DNA from: Rhynchonema sp. JSB1_4
Taxonomy: Eukaryota; Nematoda; Chromadorea; Monhysterida; Xyalidae
Length of the DNA: 64,000 bases
Assembly: GCA_030248065.1 (NCBI GenBank)
Contig: JASAMV010008781.1
Location: forward strand, 62,001-126,000
Direction: 5' to 3'
The translations under genes and the position numbers were made by a program. The notes under the pieces were generated by a model. That model was not told the origin of the DNA, did not search any database, and saw only the letters and a list, made by a program, of their open reading frames with translations. Within the stretch, counting starts at the first letter, position 1. Each line of letters starts with the position of its first letter. Shown piece by piece: positions 10,101 to 25,100 of the stretch.

Positions 10101-13100
10101 CTGCTTGTGAAAGTTGGGGCGTTTCTAACAAAACCCGTCCAATCCAACATCCAATGTAATGTGCAAGTGCATCACGTCTCGACCTTGCCTCATTCTCGTG
10201 TTACCAATTCGGCAACTGCAGATTTATAAACTGCTAAACTGGGAACAGGCGCTCACAAGCTACAGCTGTGATTGAATTTTATCCAAAATTAATCCCTTCA
10301 GCGCTACTCGAACAGCCGGCCGGATATTATCGCCCGCATACATACATAGGTAGGTGCGCATATACATACGTACATAGGTGGACATCTGTATTGATAAGGT
10401 ACGAAAAGGTAAGTCTGTGGCGGCCACCCGCTGTCACCCACCACCCGATCTGTCGTAAAATTGCCACACGAACAACGTCCGTTCCTTTCATACAACTAGT
10501 CCCGAAATCTAATTACATCCGCGACGTCATGCGCGTTTGTATGCACATGCGCACGTGGCACGACGCTCACTGCTGCACTGAACTCGAAACTTTCCGTTCA
10601 GAAAATATGTCCGTACATAGGTATTTCGCTCATTTTCAATTTCAGTTGTAGACATGAAGGCCCGCGAACAGCTGTCTCTTTCAGTTCAGCGCAAGTGCCG
10701 TCCAAGACATGTTTCATATTCATTTATATACGTGTTCGCGGACAAAGTGCGGCCATCTCACAAATTCATATTATCAAAACACACATGTTATGTATGTTAC
10801 TATTTCATTCACTTCCTTGTCCGTTGTGTCCGTAGATGTCGCCTTTTGGCTTTCATCTTTTCACCGCACGCATTTTAACGCCTTTCAACTCGAATCATGA
10901 TTCAGCCCATCTGATGTCGGCGCTCTCACTTTGTGCGCCACAAAAGTTTACTCTTGTCAAAAGTTCAGGCAATCGTACAAATGGGTGTACGAATGCTTGC
11001 AGTCTAGGCGCCTTACATGTTGCTAAACATGTTGCCACAACATTTTACGTTTATTTGAGTTTGCGTACGCAACCATTAGGCGACCGAACAGTCAGATGCT
11101 TAGTGGGTACATGGCCCAGTTTTCCTTCAAGAACAGACCTCAATAGAATCTATACCCACAAATTCACCAGTTCGGCGGAACACTCCATAGGCGTTCTTCC
11201 AGCACCTGTTGCTACATAATGTGTAGTGGCCCACTTGTCAATATTGCGTGAGTCCATGATCATGACGAGCTACACACGGGCATGGAGAACAGAAAGTGGT
11301 TCTCAAACACATGTTCCACTCTGGTTTGTTGCCACTGCATACATAAGAGGCCCGGCGCTTGTCTTTCTTTGCATTTCTTGTTGGAGGCTGCAAGCAAGAA
11401 CGCAAGAGAGCCGCTTCGACCAGTGTATACATTTCGAAGACAACAATCCTCATGACGTTGCATTCAGTGTGTAAATCTGAAAAAGGCAATATTCCAAAAA
11501 ATAATCTCATTATAACCGTCTAGTCAGCGCAGCGGCACCGGTATTTGAGAGCAAGATTTAGCAGCCAATATATATTCTCATCTGTAACCCATCATAATAT
11601 CGGGATTAACGGACCCACAGCTGAGCAGGCCACCCATCTGCGTCATCCCACTATTATTTGGTTTGCACGGCTCGTTAGTTCCCTGTATGCACAACATGCT
11701 TCGAAAAAACGGACGGTGGCCGCGCGCACAACGACTTCATAACACCCGCCAGAGCCTCAGCCAAATTCAGTCCATCGTGTGAGCTAAACCAGTCTGTAAA
11801 TCTCACAAAAAACATCGAGAGCGCGCTGTGTTTCAGCTGCTGAAATCCCCCTCTCTCACGCCATCCTTCTGTGTCGTCCCTTTGCATGTTCGCATCAAAT
11901 TACTGAACTGACTGCAACTGGTGTACAGCACATGTGTGGGTGCAAGTAAGCCTCTAACAAAATCACATGCTCTCGCAGCTCTTTTCTATTAGTCAGCTTA
12001 CAAGCTGACAGCGCGACACTAAATCTCGCTCGTTGAGTTGCGTGATTCGAAAAGTAAACTGAAAATTGAAGTGTAGTCCATCTGTTTCGCGTATTCGACG
12101 CCGTTCATCTTTTCCGTACAGTGTTTGCGTTCGTTTAGAAAGTAAAGAACAAATCTTCCCACCGTACAGTACATGGACTGCGATGATAGGCCACCGAAAA
12201 TGGCGCCGGCTGTTTTACTCCTTATCGCAGTTTCGCACTGTTCGAGCAGAGCACGCACAAACAGCGAAGTGACAGTTTATTGCCCAAATTTCAACCTTGG
12301 CTTAAACATCTGGCGAAGCCGCAGATCTTTCAACCTTTGATTGGAACGCATTTTTCAAGCAGTCTGATGCCAACTTTTTTGTCGACAAGCTCGAATTAGC
12401 ATAACATTAATTGCAGTGCCCTATTATTGGTGCCATGATTTCATGCACTAAACATTTTATGGTTCTGGCGGAGCACCGTAGACGATACGCATTAGCTCCA
12501 AGCAAGTTCACCATGTTACAGACAGGGACAAGGAAACCCTGGTTTAGTAGCTGCCGCTAATATCGGGTTCCAGTTATATGTAGATGGAAGCCCCGATTCA
12601 CGTCTTACTGCATCTGCATGACATGCCAACAGTGGAGGATGCGCAGACAGAGATTGTACGTAGTAAATACATAAACGAGCCATGCAGGAAGCCAAGCACA
12701 CCGGCGTGATTTGGGTGTAATTCGATCTCTCCGATGGACAGCTTGTTGGACAGCTGAACTTGCCGGGATGCACATCTTTTCGTTATTTATAATAAAACTC
12801 CAGCAGGCCTATACTACTCATCTCCTCCACTAACCCAAACAAACAAACAATCAGTTTGAGTTTCAGACCACCCTGAGCCATAAACTCTTGTATTACAATT
12901 TTCTTATACGATTGTCTTATTACGGTGCACTTTTTCGCAAAAATTATTTTGCGTGCCACAACAGTTTAGCTCCGTAGTAACCCAATTTCGGCTGGTCCAA
13001 GTTACCACTAACTCGACGCAAACCAGCATCAGAACTGGTCCCAGCAGATTGTTGTTTACGTAAAATATTTCTGCTTATGCCTTTGGTTGCTGCTCAGTTG

Positions 13101-16100
13101 TTTTGATGAGCTTTAGGTCCAGAATAGGCGGATTTATTCACGACTTATAATAATACCCTGCGGTCAATCAATCTCTCTTCAAGTCAAGCACATTTATCCA
13201 GGCGTGTAATCGCCCTCTGGATCTGTGTGCATAGCTGTTGTTTGATCAAAGTTCGACCCATTCTCAAGGTCAAGATCAGTTTTGGTCATCTTCCGCTGCC
13301 AAATGACAGAGTGTGGTCACACTGTCACAGCTTCGGTGAGTATGTGCACATCTGAAACCTCATTGTTCAGGGTGCACACCTGAGCTCGAGCATGCCACAG
13401 TAGCCTTGAGCCGCACAAACGAGACACAAAAAACGATGCTTTGGCCCACTTGTCGGTCTTATCTCGCTCGCGGGATCTCTGTGTCGCCTTTTGCATGCCC
13501 ATTCGTCACAGCCTCATAGCTGTCTTTCCTCAGGTCTTTATGTCGTTTCATTTCAGTCGTCGCGGTTTTGATGTCGACCAAGAGGTCATAAAAGAATGTG
13601 CGGTCTAAAGCCTGGTCACATTTTCGCTTCGATGAATTATTTTTACGACTTTATTGCCGTAATTTTCTTTTCTCTCATTTTTTGGCCGTTCATTGTTCTG
13701 CGTGTCACTTCTGGCGTGTGCACGCCACGTCAAATCAATGACGAAGCTGTTTGCTCGGCCCTGCCGTGATATACGATTATTGCTTCGCTTATTGTTGCGT
13801 TGCGACTTGTAAGACGTGAGACAAATAAGCTCGTGCATGCGTTAATAGCGTTGTAAAAAACGAAGATCGGCCGAACACTGTACAGCGATCGATCACTTTT
13901 TTGTACACAGTTGACATTGGCGTCAACCTATGTATATACTTTGTCCACAGGCTCTTTTGTGCCGTTTTCTAATTCTAGCCGAACACCAATATCTGGTCCA
14001 ATGGTTGTCAGCTGAGACGAAAACTTGCAGCGCGATACGAAAAACGGCGCGTTTGTCAATCGGTCACGTTATTGCTCTCTGTCACCCGTCTTGGTGACAA
14101 CGACCGCGGCGCCGCGGGTCAATCAAACCTAATCAACCGGAACCGACCAAATGTAAATATTGTGTCGCTTGTCGCCTTCCATGCTCGCACAGTGCAGTGC
14201 AGCTGATGTATTATACGATATGCGTTTTGCTCAACGGTTTGAACCCAACAATTTCCCGCTCATGTCTGTGCATCAAAGCGCACTTTCAAGTGAATACTGC
14301 TTCCGGAAAAACTGCCGCAAAGCAACAGAACCATACCAACACCAGTTTGCTGCACATTGTAGGGAATAGTACTTGCAGCGATGGCACGCATGAAAATTAT
14401 CTTGATTTTACACTCACGAACTTACCACATTGCACGATAATTGTCAGCACACAAATTCGATTTCTGAGCGACAATGTTGCCTGCGGTTTCACCTAAAGTG
14501 CCGAGTGCTCTTTAAATTGTAGCCTGAACAGATCACCTGCCTGCGCACCATGGACATATTTTGGGCAGTGGCGCCCTGAGGTTGACAATTTCGTGTGTGG
14601 GCGTTAGCGTTTCAGTTCCAAGCCGATTTAGACTTTATAAATTGCTAAGCTTTGCCATACCTGTTGTGCCAGATGTTTGGCAAATCTACTCGGCGTCTAC
14701 ATTGGACATGTACATATACGTATGTACATATAGGTCCATGTATATACCTGCGTGCAATTAACATCCATTTCTGTTAGCAACAAATACGTACATATTCTCG
14801 TATGGGATACATATCAACGAGCATGTCAACCGGAAACAGGCATCAGATTGTATATGCCTACCGAAGGTTTATGCTGTTTTCAGCTGTGCCTCAACCGCCT
14901 GGCGGGTAACGAGAGCACCTGTATCTCCTAGTCTAATTATCCAGCTACGGACAACTAAGCTCATTTTAGACGCAGTCGACGTAGGTATAGAGGTCTCAGG
15001 AGGACGACTAATTTTCTGTCCTGTGACCACAGCTTTCGGGAACACAAACAAAGGCAATTTTCGGCATGGTATACATGCAAGAAGGGCTGTCGAAAAACCA
15101 CACATTTCAGTGGACAGAGCAACAACCTGTGGGTAACAGCTGTGCACGACAGTTTGCTCGTTGGTCAGCTGTGAACTCGTCACTGCTGCTGTTGTGATGA
15201 GAATCACCCAAAATTACTGAACATCCATTTCCATTTGCATTTCTCGACTGAGTGCATTTTAAAAGTTTTCATCCCGCATGATTCTTGCACTCAACGCCAG
15301 TGAGCGAGCGCATAAAGCACTCCGCAGACACGAATTGCCTGCCACCGTGCGAAGTTCCATTACAACAAAATGCCTCATCAGGCAGGCGTAGAAACAGCGC
15401 AAGCTTCACTCACTTCACTAGCTCAATCAGTCATTTGTAGATTTAAACGTGTGCATCAGGGTACGTGCACCGAAGGGAGCAGGTGTCACGCAGTTGAGTT
15501 CCGGTACCACGATTTCTTCACCGAACTGGAATCAATTCGTTATCTTGTGCCCCAATCACAAGTTACCTACGGGCACAACTGTTGCAAATCCCCAATCTAT
15601 TATTGTGTTGTGTGCCTTCGAGCGCTCAGTGGGTACGTGTCTGTTCTGCACATTGTTGCCAACAATAATCAACATTAAATGTGTTTGTGTGTATTCGTTG
15701 GCTGGTTGTCCTTCAAAACAACGTGTGAGAACGCCAATTTTCACACACCGTCAAGTCTGGCGGGCTCACCTGAATTGTAAATCAGTGTTTTACGAGCGAA
15801 CGTGCTATTTTGTCAGTTCGTTCTCTTTTCTGTTCACAACAGAACATAATAAACCCCTGAAGAGGCATCATAAGCAACCAATGGCGTCAATAAGTAATGC
15901 GTAACCGGCTCTTGTTGTATTCACATTTCCGAACAAATACGTGTTCGTTTATTATGATTCGCTGTGGTCGCTGTGTTGTTTGACAACATTCAAGTGGATA
16001 TGGTCCAGCGAATGGATGCAATATTTATCACGGTGCCAAATCGCTTCAAAATCCGCTCCAATCCAAGGCTGAAGACTGGCCGGGCTAATTTTGGCACATA

Positions 16101-19100
16101 GTCACATCGTGATTGCATTTCCATGCCAAATTGCGCATGAACATGCAGCGCCCGGGTGCGTTTAAAGCGCTCCGTTTCACACTCAGCATTGACTGCGTGC
16201 ATGCGCGCACTGAACACGAGTGAGCGACTAAACATCCTTGCCGTGTGACAGTAGGACAGATTTATCATGTGTCGTAAACACCCAACCGTCTATTTATGGT
16301 GGTCATGTCGCTATGTATATCGGCGTAGTTCACGCCTATTTCGCGTTTCGTTACATCGCATAATATCTGACATGATCTCGTTTGACCTTCGGTCACTTCT
16401 TCTTTCTGTCTGCCGATCATGGTCGCAATTCTTGGGCATTTTCTGTTGGCTCTCATGAATCCACATATAGTATGCATCCGTGTGGTACTTTAAAATTGTT
16501 GTGCTACGGACAGGGGGATCATGCATGCTCATAGAATACATTTCAAAGACTCAGTGCCGCCCATCTCCGTCAGATCTTCTGCCAGCAAACATGTGAAAGT
16601 GCGAAGCGCCGCACTTATCAAATATCCATCATCGCGTTTGCAGCGAGCGCTGCTGTCAGTTGTTGACAGCTGAGCATGCTTTCCATGTCTATCCATAACA
16701 CCAGTTCTTTTCCACCAACTTCCCACGCACGTCCCGATCTACCACCAACGGCGAAACGTCCATTCAGTCATAGATTGTGTACCACAAATCATCATTTTCA
16801 TAGCCGCGGGGCAATAGACACGCACATTTCGTGTATCCGCAGCAGTGTGTCTTGTGCAATCGCGTAACACTACAGACTACTGAAAAGAGTTTGGGCGGTC
16901 TCGCTTAAGAGGCGTAAAGAACCATTTTTATGAGAGCTATAAGTGCGGTCGCCAAGCAGCTTAACCACATTACCACGGTCTCCCCGGTTCTTTTGTATCT
17001 CCCGCGCAAATCTCTGTTTATGTTAAATTATGCCATAACGTCCAGCTGTGGGGCTCTGGGCAAATCCAGCAAGCGTGTCGCACAAACCTGTTGTTGTGAC
17101 GATAGTTTAGATTTTGGAGCTTGCTTGTTTTTGCGCACATACTGTAAACGATTCTCAATCGGTAGCCCACCATCTGGCCATATAAACCACCATCGACACA
17201 ATACTATCTAGCTTTATGGGCTGTTGGGCACCTGCTGTGATCTATTTTTGTCAACGACCAGTAAAAATGCCCATAAAACATCGTTTATTCTCCACATTTC
17301 AGCCGACGGGCTCAAACCACAGCACATTATTGCTTGAAACCCAGAAAATGGAGTCACCGACCGAACTTCACGACAGTTCCATATTTTGGTCGTCACTAAA
17401 ACGTCGTGAAAGCAGCTGGAACTCACAGTCAGCCATGTCATTGCTCGAACTTGAGCCGCCGCCGAGCGCTCCCGTCTATGTGGTCAATTTGGCCCAATTA
17501 TTTCTCGGACTCCTAATCACCACGGTCAATCTGCTGATGTTGGGCGCAGTGTTCGGCACGCGTAAACTCCGAACGGCCGGATACTGTCTAGCAGCGAATC
17601 TGTGGTTTGCAAATGTCATCCTCGGGGTCAGCATATTTGTCTCGAACATCATTGAACACAATCAGCAGGTCAGGTTCAAGTGACAATACATTTTTTGGCG
17701 TAAATCAGTCTTCTAATCGATAGTTCAAGCAAAAAATGACAGTCATATTTTCAGTACCATCGCGCTGCTGTCGACTCCGGTGACGTGGACACGCCGAGTT
17801 TTTTGCTGACCACCACCGAAACAACGGTTGCGATGATCAACTCAATGGCCACGTTGTGCACGCTGTTGGCACTGAACACGGCCAGATTCGTGTGCTACAG
17901 GGATCCAAGGGTGAACGCATTTATATTTTCTCTTCCTTTTATTTACTGTCATCCATTTTTTCAAATCACAGGTCCGAATGTCGATCTGGTCGGCGCTAAA
18001 GGTGATCCTGTTCATCTGGGCAGCCATTCTGTCATTGGTGGTCACCAAGACCGTGCTGCTCACCTTGCAACACCTTGGACGCACCAATGTCTGCTACGAA
18101 TGTCTAATCGGCTTCGAGCTGGCCATGCTCGTCATTTTCGTTGTCATAACATTGGTTGTCTACGCCGTGGCCGCGTGGGCGTTGTGCGCCAGGCGAGGTA
18201 TGCTCGCGTATGATTTGGTGATGTTTCAATTTTTGCCTTGGCACAGGGCGAACGCTTTGACAAGGAACGAGCACATGTTGTTGTTCATGCACAACGTCAA
18301 AGATTCCAACGCGCTAGTCGTGAACATTAGCAGGTTCCCATGTGCACTGCGTCAACGCTCGTCATCCCGTAATTCCATTGGAGATCACACGCGAAACACG
18401 TGACACGGTCACGACGGGCGGTTGGATGATCACATTTGTGGCAGCGTTCGCTTTGTTGGTCACACTCGTGTCTAATGGCGTCATCGCAGGCCATAGGGTG
18501 AGCATTTGGTGCCTTCTGGTTTAGGGTGTCCACTTAGCGTGGCTTCCAAAAAATATATAAAACCAAACCAGCTTCTCTTTTTCAGCACGCGCAATTCAGT
18601 CTGTTCGCATCCGAATGCATTCTCTCTCTATTTTGTGCACATTCCCTTGTCAATCCGTTGCTGTTGATCGTACGCGATCCAGATGTCGGCAGCGCTATTT
18701 ATGCCATTGTCAGGTGTCGAAGGTTGGTTAGCTGATGTTTCAATTGGACGGCGTTTCATTTCAATTTTTCTTCACCCACCCCCTTACAGCACGCTCGAAC
18801 CGCCTCTTTATGAGGAGGACGATCGTCTCATCGACGCGCATCACTATCCCGACCTCCGTGCGTATCTCCAGCCCCGCGATTCACTCCCGAACGATCAGCA
18901 AGGGGCAGATTTTAGCGATCTGGAGTCACACATGACCACGAGTCAACTGATCACCCAACTGGGTCCACCTCCGCCACCTTATGGACCTGGGCATCTGCCC
19001 AACGCCAATGTAGACAGACCGAGTACGAGCACTGCCTGATGTGCAGCATGGCTGTCTGCAGTTGTTGGTGATCTGTGATGATGGGCACGGAATTCTATGA

Positions 19101-22100
19101 ACTGTAGAGAAAACCGTTTTATCTGCAATGATCCCAGTGATTCAGCTCATAGTTTTGTTTCTGATGCACATTATTTCAAAACAGATAAGACTCATTCTCA
19201 GCACATACATTTTCCGTTCTTAAAAAACTGTATAAGAGTACCTACTTGCTGATCTCATGCCGTTGTTCTGCGTCGACATTTCAGAACAACTAGCCATAGC
19301 CATCTGTATTAGCGTGCTGTTTCTCCAGCTTTGGTGTGTGAAAATATGCATAAATTTTTCTCAAAATCATCAATCACTCGCTGTAAACCTGCGCTGACTT
19401 TTGCTTTCATGGACTTAGATGGATTATGCAGCATAAGAAATGTTTGTTTACCCAACGAAAGGCTGAAAATTCCACATGGTCAGTTCTTGGAGATCATGCT
19501 GCGCAAGGATACCAGGCAGCACACAGTCGGTACCATGCAAAGGCAAGACAAGCGACCTTCGCATCGGTGTTTCATAATAAATAATGGGCCAATTTAGTCA
19601 CAAAATGCAAAATAGCCCAACATTATGAGCCAAAGGGCTCCTGCTGGGCAAGTGGACCAGAGTGACCTTCGGTGCTACACATAGTTCATTAATAAAACAG
19701 CGTGTAGGCATTCACAGATAGACACCCATTGATAAGCCGAAATAGCGTCACAAAGTGATGCCAATAATCCGAGAACGCCTTGCATTTTCAGGAAAACACA
19801 ACCAGGCTAAAATTCTCTCAACGCTCTTGTAGGTGGCCATCCACAAATCAGTCACCTTTCTTATTCTATTCTGGTACGGTAGTCCCGGCAATAAAACCAA
19901 ACAAAACGTAAAATTTCACTTCTCTCTTGTTCTTGGGAGCCATTTCGCTCATTTTTGAAAGGAAAATTTACAAATCACTCACCGGACCAGAAACTGCAGG
20001 TCAGTCAAATGCGTACAGCACATGCAAGATTAGTGCACATTAGCGCGCTGAGCTCAATAGATAATGACCACAGGCATTCACACATGCACCACCAAAGCAG
20101 CCGCGTAATTATCCCACCATAGTCAGGGTGGCATTCACATAAGCAAATGTTGGTCCGAGCTGAATTATCAGAAACCCAGAGAAAAACCGTGAGATGGATG
20201 GAAAAAGAAAACGCATTGTGGCCCGGTGGGGCTAAAATTCAGAAAAAAAATTATTATGCTCAGTGGTGTCGTTGGGGGGATGGAGTAACCCCTGGTGTGG
20301 GAAACCGGCCGGGGGTATGGGTAATGGGAATATTTTCACTTTGGGAACAAGCACCCCTAAGGACTGACTTTTTCATCTTGAGCACCAACATTGACCATTT
20401 TTCACTTGAAAATGCCAAAAATCGTTTGCTTGCGCAAGAAAAGACGGTTTCGAACACTTTAAGATAGAACTATTTTGGGCGCTTTTAAAAAAATTTTGGG
20501 GTCACTTTTTCAGAAACCCCCTTGGGTATGTGAAATTTTTGATGTTTGGAGCAACCACCTGGTATGGGAAATTTTTCTCAACGACACCGTTGATTATGCC
20601 TCACCTTCAACAAAATACGCTTTCGATCCAGTTTTGGCCTTTTTGTCGCAGAACCAAATGCGTCAACGGCTAACTCTTCATGAAATGCACTTGATTCGGG
20701 TGCATGGGTTCCTTGTCTGGCGGAAGACTCGGTTTCCTAAACTGACAAGTCAAGTTTCACATTTTCTGTCACAAGCAGTAAGCCGAACAAGATTGAAACT
20801 GACCAAGACATCGAACGCGCTTTTCGGTGCAATTGCAACTGGGCTTGATTGAGGATTGGCAGCGCTGTCGGCTTGTTTGACCACAGCTAAAAGTCACATT
20901 TGAGTCTTATTATTTTGAAGATGATGGCACATTTGATTACCCTTTTCTAGCAATTTTCTCATGTGGAAACTGGTCTGCAAAAATTATTTTTACATTTGCC
21001 AAAATATTTCGCTCAACGTGTATAAGATATGCGACACAAAGCTGCACAATGCAATGGCCAGACACGACACGATGGGACATAACTATATAAAAAAGAAAAT
21101 AATGTTTAAATTTTCAAATCAACAACACAACTTGCTGTGTGACTTGTAATGCAGTGATGTGCGTTTTAGTTGTCAGCCTGGGCCCGGTCCACAGAAGCGG
21201 ATTACCTTAACCTTTACAACGTTAGTGTTAGTGTACGTGTTAATGTTAGTGCTAGTGTTAAGGTTAATGTAATCCGCTTCTGTGGACCGGGCCCAGGACC
21301 AGCTTTGGTAGCCGGACGGTGCACCAGATCATCGTCAGCGCAGACGCATCATATCGCGGAAACATGACCCCAAAACAAACACAAGATCGACGATCATGTT
21401 CGTTTGCTCGTGTGAAAACAATACTGCTTGTGTCAAAATGCCCGTTGCAAACTTACGTCCCCACTGTACAGCTGGCAGAATCTTCGGCTGGTTTCCAGCA
21501 CACGCTTCCACAAATCGCTGTCTCTTTTCGTTTAATAACGTTTCATGCAGACTTTCCGTATTCTTCAATCCGCTGCCGGTCCGTATTTGAAAGGCTCCCT
21601 GTCTTGGATCGGAAGCCGATTGGTTTTCTAGATTGCTTGTTGCGGTATTGGGCGAAACCTAAATGATTTTTCAGTGTGGAAGAATTTATGTTCAAGGCAC
21701 AAACGAAGTGGTTGTTTTCGTTGACTAGAACAAACAACACCCAGCCAAGCAAATGTTTACCAACATTCGGAAACAATGACCAAACCACTGGTCATCACTG
21801 AATTGACTCAATCGACGTTTTCTCCGAACAATGACCGATATAAGAACAATCACAACTGTGCTTAACCAACTTTATGTAGTCGATAGAATCCACTGAGCGC
21901 ACTGGCAGTGCTGCCAAAGTTGGAGAACACCCGACGACTGGGCACCATCCACGCCGGGAATCGACTCTCCGGCCAGCGGGCGAATCTGCAATTGGAACAT
22001 TTATCAGACAAAACACTAGGCGCTGGACCGGCCCAGATCCAGACGTTCACCAACCGCCACATCAAACTTGACGCCTACGTTTTGCCCTGCAATTCTAGCC

Positions 22101-25100
22101 GTATTTGGTGATGGAGTTGGATCAGAAGCCGAGCAAAAGTCTTGCCAGTGTAAAGATCATTGAATTGGGATAGCTTTTACACTGGTCAACCTGACTGCTA
22201 ACATCACACAATCCGGTACAAATAAAAGTTTGTGAAAACCGAGAACCGCAGGCGCAAACTTCATACAGATACAGTACGGCCCCAAGCATTCAACTAAGCT
22301 AACGAACCTGCTATCCGCCAGCAACACAACGCCAAAGTCACTGCGATGTCTGATCACGCGACCGATGGCTTGATTCACCGATCGTACCGCCTCGGTCTCA
22401 TACCACATCTGTGGGTCCATTACCTTGAAAAATCAGGATGCAAATGGACACTAGGTCAAGACTGAAGGTCAGCTTTACGACAACGACTTTCCCACCCTGT
22501 TTTGTAATTAATTTCCCGGCCGTAAATTATGTACCCAATGTTGTAATTACGCTTCTACCACTTAACCTTCTGTTTTTTGAATTTGTGCCAACGCAATAAA
22601 CAACAACAGCGACCACGGATTGACCGCGCCAAGCCAATTTTTGTTCAGACTGCATTCTGCGATACAGCTGCAGTACGAATTTTACCTAGCGTAAACGTCG
22701 TGTCCGTAAACGCTGGTCGGAAATCTTGCTGTAACTGTATTGCCCAATACCTGTCGTTTGAGCAGCGGTGCAACGTTGGCTTTGAGTCGTTTCAGATATT
22801 CCTGTTTCAGATTGACGCGTACGTCCATGACGGGTGGGAACGGTATGCCGCACATAACCACACAACGCGCCTGACGATCGCTGAAGTCGATGCCTTCGCT
22901 CACCTGAAGGGGCAAACACTGTGAAACATCATAACTGGCGTAAAGCTTGGTGATCAGCTGGGTCCTGTGTCGCTTGAGTGACTTGATTGTGTCATAAATG
23001 TGTGAAATGTTAAGGTCTGCTGATGGCACGAATTTCGACCAGCACAAAAATTGTTTGAAACATTTTAGTCAGTTGATAAATAATTTTTACGCTGGTCGAA
23101 TTACTGTCTTCATGAATCTCAATTTAAAAAGGCATGTGACCAAGACAGGTAGGACCCATTTTGACATGTCACCCATCCATGTGATTAGTAGCGAAACATC
23201 ATCCAGTCGCACCCACATACTTTTCCCCTGCACACCGCCATCAACATCGCCCCTCCACTGCCCTCCTCCTCAATTGCGGCCGCAAACTGTCGCATCATTT
23301 CCATGAATTCAGCCTTGTCGGCAGGTTCGATGAACACGCGTTTGCGATTGGTCAGACTCGTCCACAGACCCGATTTCTGCATATACTACACAGGTTGGTT
23401 ATGTCGGCGTAGTCCCCCAGGAGGTCCCCTGAGGTACACCAGTTTCCCTGGTCATGGTACACTAATTTCCCCAACTTTGTGCCTAAAATGGGCACTTTTG
23501 GCCTAGAATAGGCATTTTCAGTCCTGAAGTCGGTGGTTTTTAGGTCAGTGTTGTCAAAGAATCGCCAAAATACTGTTTAAACGAAGGAGGAATTTTTCCA
23601 AAAAGGACCAACAGTAGGTCAAGTTTTCCACCTCAGAAAAGAATTTTTTCCCAATTTGGGTCTTCCCCCATCCCCCAGGGAGTACACTAATTTCCCCTCA
23701 AAAAAGGAGGGGTAAAGGAGGGGTACACTGATTTCCCCTTCAAAAAAGGAAGGGCACACTAATTTCACCGCCGGACCAGGAACTATTCACGGTTATGTGA
23801 AACACCAACTCATACGCTGTCATCCATGCTGTGTTTAAGATCTAGTGAGAAACAAACTCATATTTTTGTTCGTACGACAATTATTTCGTTCAAACCGAGC
23901 CTCCGTTCTTCTGCATGTTTGTTTCGATCAAATCATAGCCAGGTGAAAATATTCTCGACAAAAAACACCCAACGCGCGCGCACTGTTCCACCTCGAACCA
24001 ACGACGCACTACGACCTCCGTTGGTTTGCTTGCGCACCCATTTCGAGCTTGAATTCCGGCTACTACACACTGAAAACCCCGAAAATACTCAACCAACCTT
24101 CCAGTAAGCAATGCACTTGTTCATGTGCAGATATGAGCTGTAGAACACAAGCATGCCTTCAGGCACCTGTCGGCCGACATTCTGAAGCACACTGCCCAGT
24201 GACGTCAGGTAGTCTTTGTTTTCGCTGGAACAACAAGTCGCATCTCGATTAAATTGCATTGACCAACGTAAAAGGTGTCTCCAGGTAAACAAAACAAATG
24301 CCGGCGAAATTGGTGGCTTCTGTAAAATGTTGAAATACATTGTCATACAGTGCAACAAGTCAGAAGTCACTAACTTTGTTGGGCTTAAAGCCTACATTGA
24401 AGCAAAAAAGAAAAGTCACGCGTAAAAACAATACGAATCGCAGCATCGAACAAACCGATCATCAAGTTTGAAATCGGTCACTATCTTGCGTGACACCAAA
24501 TGCAGCTGAATCAATTGATGAATGCCCGAACAAACCGATTGGCATACGATCCGTTCAGTTCAATATCAGCCGGTCCACGCGGCATCACCCCGAGCAGTAT
24601 CTGATCAGTACCAATCACGGGCTTGTTTTGTAGTGTGATGGAGAACGGGCTGGAATAATGGGAATTGCAGTCTACTCAAAATTTGAACAAAGAGAAAAAC
24701 GTTGCTCCTCAAACAAACAAGATGATGAAAGAAATAAACAAACATGGCGATATCCTGAATGTATTGATCCAGAGGCGATAGAGTGCCACTTGTCACTACG
24801 ATCGACCGAACCTTGAAGGGGCAAAACGTCTGTTAAGATTCTGTTCATCGTATACTTGCGGGCCGGGAAAAAACCGTTTTTTTCCGAAAAAAACCCGAAA
24901 AAAACCGTTTTTTTCCGAGGCCCGGAAAAATACGTTTTTATTTTTCCGGAAATTTTTCCAAGTGGCAACTTTTGGGAAAAAAACGGTTTTTTTTCCAAAA
25001 ATTTCCGAGAAATTTTCTAAGGTTGCGAAAGGAGGTTATCAAAACCAATGTAAATCGGTGCTAAATAGTTCTAAATGAGCACTTTTTAATCTCCAAGTGC

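Noticed and set aside
14869..15207. 112-codon minus-strand frame as the missing RTEL1 linker exon
   Set aside because: No RTEL1 resemblance and no flanking splice sites in the required phases (1 in, 0 out) that I could identify.
18240..18333. Alternative third-loop exon of the receptor ([19 protein letters not shown])
   Set aside because: It looks like an intracellular loop but cannot be joined in phase on either side, and it meets a stop; the 18198-18333 intron gives a continuous frame into TM6.
21210..21265. GTTAGT repeats as an interstitial telomere
   Set aside because: The unit is irregular and only a few copies lie between perfect transposon arms. It does not fit TTAGGC or TTAGGG.
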